Below, piece after piece: positions 1 through 5,963 of a stretch of 5,963 bases of DNA; position 1 is the first letter of the stretch, and the number at the start of each line of letters is the position of its first letter. This stretch comes from Candidatus Melainabacteria bacterium. Its GTDB lineage: Bacteria > Cyanobacteriota > Vampirovibrionia > LMEP-6097. The translations under genes and the position numbers were made by a program. The notes under the pieces are model-generated. The model was not told the DNA's origin, made no database searches, and was given only the letters and a program-made list of their open reading frames with translations. The stretch lies in assembly GCA_028817775.1 (NCBI GenBank), contig JAPPOW010000034.1, forward strand, positions 1 through 5,963, read 5' to 3'.

Positions 1-1
1 A

Positions 2-2764
2 TTTAACAATAAACTTCGCGACGCAGTTAAGAGCGGCGAAAAAGTTGATTTCTCAGAATTACAACAAGTAAGAGATACAGAAAAGAAAAGAGTAGACGCC
101 AAAGCACTCAAAGAATATATCCAAAAGCACAAAGAAGATAAAGCTCACGTGCAAGAAATGTTCTCAAGCTCTTCTCCTTTATCAACATTATATACAGAGA
201 CAGAAGGATTCACTCCTAAGGATTCTTGGTTATCAGGTTTAGTTGGAAAGCTATTAGCATTCTTCTCAAACCCAAGTCTTGATAGCCTCAAAGGTATCGC
301 CAAAGGTTTAGTAAAAGAAGACGGTTCTAAGATCAGTCTTACTGACAATAAATTATTAGAAGAATTAGATCGTGATCAGAAGCTTGCTCCATTGGCTGCT
401 GCCCTAAGAGCGGTAGGTACCAATGAACAAGGTGCTCAAATGAAAGAAGAGCTGGACACTAATCCAGAAGCTGAAGGTTACAACAAGGAAACTATTGATG
501 CTTATGTAACTCAATCACTAGGCAGACTTAGACATATCTTTGACGATGAAGGTAACTTAATTGGTTCAAATGGTGAAGTCCTAATGGGACCACTAGTTAT
601 CAGACAAGAAGACATCGAAAGTCTTAAAGCAAGCGATGAGAACTTACTACCTGTAGCTGAAGGCGCTGTTAAGTGGAACGACGTTGCAAGCAAAACATTC
701 AAGTATCTCAAGACTGGACAAGCTGGTGTTGCAATTGATTACGCTAATACTATCTTTGCAATCTTCAATAAACAAATGAGAGAGAAAGTTGATGATGCTG
801 ATGCTAGCTATGAAGACAGAGAAACTGCTAGAGCTCAAAACAGAGAAGTAATCGATATCTTCAAGAACCAACTTGCTCAAGAGTTTGGTGGTGAAGGATT
901 CGCTAAAGCATTTGAATTTGTTTTCACTAGAGGAGCATTTGCTTCAGAGACTACTCGTAATGCGATTACTGGTGATGCAGTAGAAAGCACAACCAAGGGT
1001 GCAATTAAAGAAGTAACTGAAAACCTAGAAGAGACCGCAAATGATAAAGGTAATTCTTTAGCTGCCAGAGAAGGGGCTAAGTCTAAAGCTAAAACCAAAA
1101 CCTTGCTCGACTCACTTGTGACTGATGGCGATAAGTATACAATCCTTGACCTTGGCGGTGAGATAGATGGTAAGAAGAAAGGTATAAGCAAAGAAGAGCT
1201 TAACTATGATGGCAACAAACTAACACTTACAACTGTAGCCAAAGCATACACCAGATCAGCAGAAGTACTTGGTCATAGTACAGCAGAAAAGCTAGGTAAA
1301 ATAGTTTTGGGCATGAAACTTGGTGAAACCGAAAAAAGAGACAAGTACCTAGCTAATGCAGCTGGTTCTGGAACTAAGAAGGCAGGCATCGTAGCAGATG
1401 CTAAGACAATTAATACAGCCGCTGACACCAAAGGTAAAAAACTAGAGGATGTTCTTAAGAAAGCACAAGATGCAATTGGAACTATTAAATCTGGAGGGTT
1501 CATCGTTCCAACAGAAGGTGATGTAGATGCTAGTGATGAATTTGCTACAACTCTTTCAAAGAAATTGCTCAGCCTAGCAGATATTAGTCCAAATAAAGAC
1601 AACCGAGAAAAAATTGATGATTTCAGAAGAAAAGTTTCTGAGCAAGCTAGAAAAGGAAACTTTGATCTTGAGACTATAGTCAAAGAACTTATCAAAGTTT
1701 CTCCGAAGAACAAAGCAGATATTAGAGACAGAATCCAGTCTGAGCTCAAGAATGAAGCTAAGGCTAAGAATTTCCTTAATGAGTTCATCAACCATAGTGA
1801 GATGGTTAGCCTCTCTAGTGTAGTCAAGGCTGAAACTGTCCAAGATCTAATCAAGTCTCACAAAGGTTTGAGCTCGCAGATCATGAGACAGCCAAGCAAT
1901 CAAGCTCTCAATCAAAGTAGCGTAGAAGATATTGTTACTAACCCGCAATACCTTGCCGATGCGAGTCCAGAGCTAGCACTGATCTTTGCCGATCCTGATG
2001 TATACAAATCGGATGGTAAGAGAGCAGAGATGGCTATGCTTGGTCTAATGTCACTATTGAAGCAAAACCCTAGCTTGCTTACTCCTGGTACTCCAGGTGC
2101 TAAGAATATTGTCAAGAAGCTGTTTGCTAAAGAAGTCAAGAATGATGACACAACTGCAGCGACTATTGCCGATAAATTTAGTAGCTTTGTGCAGAGGAAC
2201 GATTTTGAACAAAAAGAACTAAATCGCAAGTTTAACCTTCAAGAGATGGCAAACCTTGCAGGTAGCAGTGTTTCAAGAGCAACCTATCTTGAGTTTACGG
2301 CACCAACTGTAGCTTACAAACGTGAAGCTGTTGTCGCTGAAAGATTAGCAAGAATGATCAATGGACACACTCCTAAATCATCAAGAGGCGAAATCTATCA
2401 ATCAGTAGAAGCATTAGCTGATCATTTAGAAGCTGCTGCTGAGAAACTTGATGGTGCAGACTTTAGTGATGTAAGAACAATCGTTACTGAAGGTCTTAAT
2501 GATCCAATATCTGAAGCAATCGTCAAGAATATGTTCTTCCCTGGTGATGACGGTGATACCGTTGGTACCAGCACTGACAAGCTTAACGGCAATGAAGCTC
2601 CACAATCAGTAATGGATGCAGCAATCAGAATGAGAATGATCCTTCCTAGATTATTCAAAGCTGATGGTTCAACTAGTTCAACGGCTAAGCCAGCAGCTAG
2701 CAAACCAGCAACAGCTGAAGCTGAGCAAGCTCCAGCCAAGCAAGAGCCAGCTGTCACAGGCTAA
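2..2764 (+). CDS. Large helical protein of unknown function, 5' end cut by window edge
   Basis: I do not recognise a family, and no function can be given. The frame is open from the first complete codon at position 2 to TAA at 2762-2764 (920 residues, counted from that codon). The only start codons near the left end are GTG at 149 and ATG at 158. Neither has a Shine-Dalgarno sequence, and the 49 codons before 149 encode a charged helical stretch with the same codon style, so the gene most likely begins outside the window. Visible features are a short amphipathic hydrophobic patch (residues 76-88, WLSGLVGKLLAFF), Asp/Gly loops near residues 105-115, 181-194 and 847-863, a degenerate EF-hand-like loop at 383-400, a Lys/Ala-rich stretch near 350-370, many predicted helices, and a low-complexity Ala/Pro/Lys/Glu tail at 890-920. 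There is no cysteine and no convincing membrane segment. Any signal peptide would lie off the window. It is followed by a probable terminator. The reading frame is certain; its role is unknown. Confidence 0.9.
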   Translation, partial: FNNKLRDAVKSGEKVDFSELQQVRDTEKKRVDAKALKEYIQKHKEDKAHVQEMFSSSSPLSTLYTETEGFTPKDSWLSGLVGKLLAFFSNPSLDSLKGIAKGLVKEDGSKISLTDNKLLEELDRDQKLAPLAAALRAVGTNEQGAQMKEELDTNPEAEGYNKETIDAYVTQSLGRLRHIFDDEGNLIGSNGEVLMGPLVIRQEDIESLKASDENLLPVAEGAVKWNDVASKTFKYLKTGQAGVAIDYANTIFAIFNKQMREKVDDADASYEDRETARAQNREVIDIFKNQLAQEFGGEGFAKAFEFVFTRGAFASETTRNAITGDAVESTTKGAIKEVTENLEETANDKGNSLAAREGAKSKAKTKTLLDSLVTDGDKYTILDLGGEIDGKKKGISKEELNYDGNKLTLTTVAKAYTRSAEVLGHSTAEKLGKIVLGMKLGETEKRDKYLANAAGSGTKKAGIVADAKTINTAADTKGKKLEDVLKKAQDAIGTIKSGGFIVPTEGDVDASDEFATTLSKKLLSLADISPNKDNREKIDDFRRKVSEQARKGNFDLETIVKELIKVSPKNKADIRDRIQSELKNEAKAKNFLNEFINHSEMVSLSSVVKAETVQDLIKSHKGLSSQIMRQPSNQALNQSSVEDIVTNPQYLADASPELALIFADPDVYKSDGKRAEMAMLGLMSLLKQNPSLLTPGTPGAKNIVKKLFAKEVKNDDTTAATIADKFSSFVQRNDFEQKELNRKFNLQEMANLAGSSVSRATYLEFTAPTVAYKREAVVAERLARMINGHTPKSSRGEIYQSVEALADHLEAAAEKLDGADFSDVRTIVTEGLNDPISEAIVKNMFFPGDDGDTVGTSTDKLNGNEAPQSVMDAAIRMRMILPRLFKADGSTSSTAKPAASKPATAEAEQAPAKQEPAVTG
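1148..1201 (+). other. Degenerate EF-hand-like loop in the first large protein
   Basis: The encoded stretch DLGGEIDGKKKGISKEEL (residues 383-400 counted from position 2) resembles the second half of an EF-hand loop: Gly, then a hydrophobic residue, then Ser-Lys-Glu-Glu-Leu. Measured against the 12-residue Ca-binding loop it is off-register. Starting from the Asp of DGKKKG, lysines occupy coordinating positions 3 and 5, the hydrophobic residue is at 7 instead of 8, and Glu is at 11 instead of 12. Calcium binding is therefore doubtful. It may be a diverged EF-hand, a variant loop with an insertion, or a chance resemblance. Confidence 0.3.
2669..2761 (+). other. Low-complexity Ala/Pro/Lys/Glu C-terminal tail
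   Basis: The last 31 residues of the first large protein, beginning STSSTAKPAASKP, consist almost only of Ala, Pro, Ser, Thr, Lys, Glu and Gln. This is typical of a disordered linker or tail. It follows a helical segment ending in RMILPRLFKADG. Such tails often act as flexible tethers or interaction segments, but no specific sorting signal such as LPXTG is present. Confidence 0.65.
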
Positions 2765-2792
2765 TAACTAGTCAATTGAATATATAAGTTAT

Positions 2793-2822
2793 AAGAAGCT
2801 GTTCACCTCTGTTCAGCTTCTT
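2793..2822 (+). terminator. Probable intrinsic terminator after the first large gene
   Basis: A perfect 9-bp inverted repeat is visible: AAGAAGCTG (2793-2801) and CAGCTTCTT (2814-2822), with a 12-base loop. It lies 28 bases after the TAA at 2764. The 3' side is T-rich (CTTCTTTGTCTT) but has no unbroken U run and the stem has only moderate GC, so termination may be partial or need Rho. The loop region also repeats CTGTTCA (2799-2805 and 2809-2815). No gene faces it from the other side. An attenuator or mRNA 3'-end stabiliser is an alternative. Confidence 0.6.
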
Positions 2823-2856
2823 TGTCTTGGGCGAATCCCCCTAAAATAAAGCTATT

Positions 2857-2878
2857 TAACCTGTAAATAACCTGTCAA
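2857..2878 (+). repeat. Tandem 11-bp direct repeat upstream of the second large gene
   Basis: TAACCTGTAAA (2857-2867) is followed directly by TAACCTGTCAA (2868-2878), with 10 of 11 bases identical. The period is about one helical turn, so a protein binding both copies would meet them on the same DNA face. It lies 31 bases before the ATG at 2910, in the only intergenic gap of the window, which fits an operator or activator site. The repeat itself is seen directly; the regulatory role is inferred. Confidence 0.45.
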
Positions 2879-2882
2879 TAAG

Positions 2883-2909
2883 CCCTCCCCCCAAGCTTTA
2901 TATATATAC
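2883..2909 (+). promoter_or_regulatory. C-rich run plus TA run abutting the start codon; possible -10 of a leaderless gene
   Basis: The sequence runs CCCTCCCCCC (2883-2892), then AAGCTT, then an alternating TATATATATA (2899-2908) that ends one base before ATG at 2910. No Shine-Dalgarno sequence is present; the C run is pyrimidine-rich, the opposite of one. If the TA run is a -10 element, transcription would begin at or very near the A of the ATG, giving a leaderless mRNA. No good -35 box was found (CTGTCA at 2872-2877 is too far away at about 21 bases), so the promoter call is weak. Confidence 0.25.
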
Positions 2910-5594
2910 ATGACAGTAGCGTCGAACCAACCAACAATAGCTAAGAAAGTAGAAATGGCAATCTTACCAGAACGCAACTCTACTAGATACGCTGTAGTCA
3001 AAAGAAATTTCGATGGCATTGATGCTCCAGAGAAAAGAAAGAATTTAATCGAACAGTTAGAGATCCTAGAGAGTGATCCAAGAAATATAACTAATTTTCT
3101 ACGTAGTGACAAACGCAAAGAAGACCGCGAGGCAGTCAAGTTACTGGGTCAAATGATCCGCTCAACTGATAAGGTTGTTGCCAGCAAAGCCAAAAGAGTT
3201 TTTGTACAGTACTTAGAGCACTCAACTACTAGAGAGAATCTAATGGGTTCAACTATTGATCCAGAGAACCCAACTAAAGCTGAAGCAGCATTTGAAACAT
3301 TGTGTGAGTTCATCGACCAACCTGATGATGCGACAAAATTAGATCAAGCAAAAGTAATTGCAAATTCATGTGGTTTCCTTTATCGCCAAGATGGTGATGA
3401 TACAACTAGCACCAGTATCAAGAGAGGCAAAATCCAAGAACAAGGTAAAGCTGGTAGAGACACTAGATTATTCAACTTCTTCAAGAATATGCAGAAGACT
3501 GAGTCAGGCAAACTTCTACACAACCTAGCTGTAGAAGAAGGCTTGCAAGAGATGCATAACGACCTATACTCTGCTCACATTGCTGGCACCGAGACTGGTT
3601 TATCAAACCAAGTTAAGCGAAGTGCTGTACAGCAAAAGAAAGTTACATCATATGCTCTCAACCCAGCACTTATTTGGGGTGACAAGAGTTTTGTTAATCA
3701 AGTTAAGCCTGCTAATAGTGATGAAATTGATTTCCTTGAAGGTTTCAAGAAATCAGCAGACTTTAGTTTCAGCATCGCTGAATTAGAGAACCGCTTTGTC
3801 GAGAACGAAGATGAACGTAAAGCGCTTGTCTTGGATTTCACTACAGCATTCGAGTTACTTTCATTCCGCAAAGCCGCTCTAATCAAAATGGGTAGAGCCA
3901 GTGATGATCCTGTACTTAATAGAGCAGCAAAGCGCATCGAGAAAGAACAAGTCAAAATGCTTGAAGCACTGCAGCAGCATGCAGGTAGAGACAAAGAAGT
4001 AGCTCAAGCAATTGAGGATATGTTCAAGTCTCAAGGTACCAGTATCTTCATGTACCACATGAATGGTACTCTAGGGGCTGCAGAAAAATCAGTATCAACC
4101 CTAATCGACAAAGAAGCCAGAGAGCTAGTCAAGGATTATGGCGCTGATTCAACCAAACTTGCATCAGGCAAAGTTCTTACTGATTCATTTACAGACCTTA
4201 CTCAACTTCAAAAAGATACTGAGAAAGATATTGAGAAACAATCAGTTAGCCTAGCTAATGAAGCACTTAGTGACATGAGCAGACCTCAACTCATAGATAC
4301 TAAGGAAGTAGAGAGCTTTGAAAGATGGGGAGCTGATATCATTCTAAGCTCTGAAGTTTCGAATGAGTCCAAAGCAAGCACTGCTGACCAAGAAAGATGG
4401 GCAAAAATCAAGAAAGCTCACAGCACTCAAGAACTTAGCTATTTTGGCTTAGATGCTGCTGGAGAAAATTTCAAAAAACAACTAGATACTAATACTGATC
4501 TTGAATACGCAAAGGATAACTTTGAAAGAATCTACGGCATGAGCCCAGACCAGATGATTGACTTAGTCAAGGCAGAAGAAGTTATTCATGCAAGTGGTAC
4601 AGAATCAGCAAGTCTAATTAGAAATGCTGAAGATTTTGGTAAAGCATTTGCCAAAGTAGCAAAACTTGCTCGTGAACGCAACGCACACAAACCAAAGTCT
4701 TTTGACATGGCACACGCAGTAACTGCAGCACCATTCTTCAGTAGCATGAACGACATCATCATTGGTGAGCATAGCCTGAAGCCTGAACAACTGATTGCTA
4801 AGATCGTCAACCAGGACACTAAAGCTCATCAAAAAGCAGGCTTTGGTGAAGATTCAATTGGTCAACTAGAGAGACTGATTCTTTCTGAAGCTGAAGATTC
4901 AGAAGTTAGACAGTCAGAAAGAATCCTTGGAACTCTAGAGTTGGAGAGAAGAATCCTTGCTAGCAATGAATCTGATGAAGACAAGAAGAATACTATTGAG
5001 TTCTTGCACCACAGAATCCTCAAAGAAACTGATTTCAAGATTGGTGACTTAAATGATTACCAAAACAAACTTAATTCAGCACTAGGTACTGGGGCAACCA
5101 AGTACAAAGCTGTAATTGCAGAAAATAGCCCTACTAAGCTTGCTAGCTTGCTTAAAGCTAGATACAAATATGATGATCTTTCAATTAGTAATGGTAATGT
5201 TTCAAGAACCGTAATGGGCTTCATGAGAAGAGAAACTGATCTATTAATCAAAGGTTTTGAAGGTAACTTCCCAGCTGGAATGTTTAGCTCGGGTGAAACT
5301 AATATGCTTGAGACTATCAGCGGCATGAGAGACAAGATTAGAGCTGCTCTTGAAGCAGATACTATGGAAGCAGAGGCTGATGCACTTCATGAAGTAGTAG
5401 AAACCTTTGACAAGGCTGGCTTTCCAGTCAATGAGTTATTCCCATCAGGTTCAATTGAAGATGGTACTTGGAGAGATCACTTTGTATTCTCCGATGCTCT
5501 ATTCCATAGCCCAGACGCTAACCATTCTGATATAATCCAGGTATTGATTGAGATCTGGAACAAGATCCTAGGCACCATTGCTACTAAGAATTAA
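2910..5594 (+). CDS. 894-residue helical protein of unknown function
   Basis: I recognise no family and no catalytic motif. The frame runs from ATG 2910 to TAA 5592-5594. An in-frame stop at 2868-2870 with no start codon before 2910 makes that ATG the longest possible start. ATG 2955 (residue 16), preceded by AAGAAAG at 2943-2949, is a plausible alternative. The protein is charged and appears almost wholly helical, without signal peptide or membrane segment, so it is probably cytoplasmic or a structural component. Residues about 40-105 have a HEAT/ARM-like look of paired amphipathic helices (for example EDREAVKLLGQMI, then VASKAKRVFVQYLE). Residues 670-704 contain three R-I-L motifs. There are only two cysteines (132 and 154). 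Codon style matches the gene before it. Two bases after its stop the small gene begins, so the two probably form an operon. The gene is certain; its function is unknown. Confidence 0.92.
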   Translation: MTVASNQPTIAKKVEMAILPERNSTRYAVVKRNFDGIDAPEKRKNLIEQLEILESDPRNITNFLRSDKRKEDREAVKLLGQMIRSTDKVVASKAKRVFVQYLEHSTTRENLMGSTIDPENPTKAEAAFETLCEFIDQPDDATKLDQAKVIANSCGFLYRQDGDDTTSTSIKRGKIQEQGKAGRDTRLFNFFKNMQKTESGKLLHNLAVEEGLQEMHNDLYSAHIAGTETGLSNQVKRSAVQQKKVTSYALNPALIWGDKSFVNQVKPANSDEIDFLEGFKKSADFSFSIAELENRFVENEDERKALVLDFTTAFELLSFRKAALIKMGRASDDPVLNRAAKRIEKEQVKMLEALQQHAGRDKEVAQAIEDMFKSQGTSIFMYHMNGTLGAAEKSVSTLIDKEARELVKDYGADSTKLASGKVLTDSFTDLTQLQKDTEKDIEKQSVSLANEALSDMSRPQLIDTKEVESFERWGADIILSSEVSNESKASTADQERWAKIKKAHSTQELSYFGLDAAGENFKKQLDTNTDLEYAKDNFERIYGMSPDQMIDLVKAEEVIHASGTESASLIRNAEDFGKAFAKVAKLARERNAHKPKSFDMAHAVTAAPFFSSMNDIIIGEHSLKPEQLIAKIVNQDTKAHQKAGFGEDSIGQLERLILSEAEDSEVRQSERILGTLELERRILASNESDEDKKNTIEFLHHRILKETDFKIGDLNDYQNKLNSALGTGATKYKAVIAENSPTKLASLLKARYKYDDLSISNGNVSRTVMGFMRRETDLLIKGFEGNFPAGMFSSGETNMLETISGMRDKIRAALEADTMEAEADALHEVVETFDKAGFPVNELFPSGSIEDGTWRDHFVFSDALFHSPDANHSDIIQVLIEIWNKILGTIATKN

Positions 5595-5596
5595 TT

Positions 5597-5950
5597 ATGA
5601 ACACCAATATCCAAAGCACATTTGACCACAAGAACGACCTCATCAATAGACACCTCAGGTATCTATATGAAAGTTCTAGTGCCACAATACTTAAGATTCA
5701 AGCAATTGAATTTCTCTATCCATATATTGAAGAAGATCGTATTCGCGAAAAGCTAGAGTTCTTCTACCGTCGAGAAAGAGATAGCTATATCAAGAATCTG
5801 CTTAGAGAAGCACTCAATGGCAGCCTAGAGAGCTTTATTCAAACCAAGTTTGATGATGATGCAGAACCTGAGCTTGAAGAAGATTCAACAACTAGTGCTA
5901 AATCACTAAGTGCTCAGGACATCACTCTACTGCGCCTCAGCAATAATTAG
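5597..5950 (+). CDS. Small HEAT-like helical protein, unknown function
   Basis: The 117-residue frame runs from ATG 5597 to TAG 5948-5950. It starts two bases after the stop of the 894-residue gene and has no evident Shine-Dalgarno sequence (upstream is CTAAGAATTAATT), so translation probably depends on re-initiation by ribosomes finishing the upstream gene. Residues 30-74 look like HEAT-type helix pairs: ILKIQAIEFLYPYI, then a charged helix IREKLEFFYRRE, then RDSYIKNLLREAL, which resembles the second helix of a HEAT unit. This is followed by an acidic linker at 86-96 (DDDAEPELEED) and a Ser/Thr-rich end. There is no cysteine, signal peptide or membrane segment. HEAT-like modules usually bind proteins, so a partner or chaperone of the upstream product is a reasonable guess. 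The HEAT assignment is from pattern only. Tight coupling and shared codon style support it as a real gene. Confidence 0.82.
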   Translation: MNTNIQSTFDHKNDLINRHLRYLYESSSATILKIQAIEFLYPYIEEDRIREKLEFFYRRERDSYIKNLLREALNGSLESFIQTKFDDDAEPELEEDSTTSAKSLSAQDITLLRLSNN

Positions 5951-5963
5951 ACCTTAATTATTA

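Noticed and set aside
76..88. Possible membrane helix in the first large protein (residues 76-88, not base positions)
   Set aside because: The hydrophobic patch WLSGLVGKLLAFF is only about 13 residues long and contains a Lys. It fits a buried or amphipathic helix better than a membrane span.
1273..1854. 193-codon open frame on the - strand
   Set aside because: It lies wholly inside the first large gene and its translation is a Ser/Leu/Phe-rich shadow of the sense codons. The sense frame is much longer and continuous. The other - strand frames in the window look the same.
2822..2847. Sigma70-type promoter: TTGTCT (2822-2827) with TAAAAT (2842-2847)
   Set aside because: The spacer is only 14 bases, and the -35 overlaps the probable terminator stem. 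Too weak to call.
2852..3139. 95-codon - strand frame over the intergenic gap and the start of the second large gene
   Set aside because: Most of it is antisense to clear coding sequence, and its translation has no recognisable features.
3580..3786. 68-codon + strand frame inside the second large gene
   Set aside because: It is out of frame within a much longer coding region, with no start signal and no protein character.
1..5963. CRISPR array, tRNA, rRNA, insertion sequence or HIP1 (GCGATCGC) motif
   Set aside because: No regularly spaced repeats, no cloverleaf-like sequence, no transposase motif or terminal inverted repeats, and no HIP1 octamer were found by reading.
5951..5963. Terminator or gene start in the last 13 bases
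   Set aside because: ACCTTAATTATTA is too short to show a hairpin or start signal.

Overview
The window is almost entirely coding on the + strand. It holds two very large proteins and one small one, none of which I can assign to a named family. The DNA is moderately AT-rich with a purine-rich coding strand. Arg is mostly AGA, and no in-frame TGA occurs in the genes, so the standard bacterial code fits. This looks like bacterial DNA, or DNA of a large phage or plasmid of a bacterium. It carries no photosynthesis, ribosomal, tRNA, transposase or integrase marker that would fix the taxon. Neither visible start codon has a clear Shine-Dalgarno sequence, the tetranucleotide CTAG is common (about 40 by hand count), and the cyanobacterial HIP1 octamer is absent. 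A lineage with weak Shine-Dalgarno use, for example a non-photosynthetic cyanobacterial relative (Melainabacteria-like) or another poorly sampled phylum, is possible, but this is only a guess.

Layout: (1) Positions 2-2764 hold the 3' part of a gene whose reading frame is already open at the left edge. At least 920 residues are visible, with no cysteine, mostly helical character, several Asp/Gly loops including a degenerate EF-hand-like one, and an Ala/Pro/Lys/Glu tail. (2) Positions 2765-2909 are a 145-base intergenic gap with a 9-bp perfect hairpin (probable terminator), a tandem 11-bp repeat, a C-rich run and a TA run touching the next ATG. (3) Positions 2910-5594 encode an 894-residue, mostly helical, cysteine-poor protein. 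(4) Positions 5597-5950 encode a 117-residue protein with HEAT-like helices and an acidic linker. It starts two bases after the preceding stop, so the two are probably co-transcribed. The last 13 bases hold nothing recognisable.

How the genes work together is inference only. The last two genes form a tight pair. The first gene ends at its own probable terminator but shares length class, composition and cysteine depletion with the second, which suggests a common cytoplasmic or structural role, such as scaffold, effector or virion-type proteins. No catalytic motif, signal peptide or membrane segment is visible in the parts seen. No known defence, mobile-element or metabolic system can be claimed.
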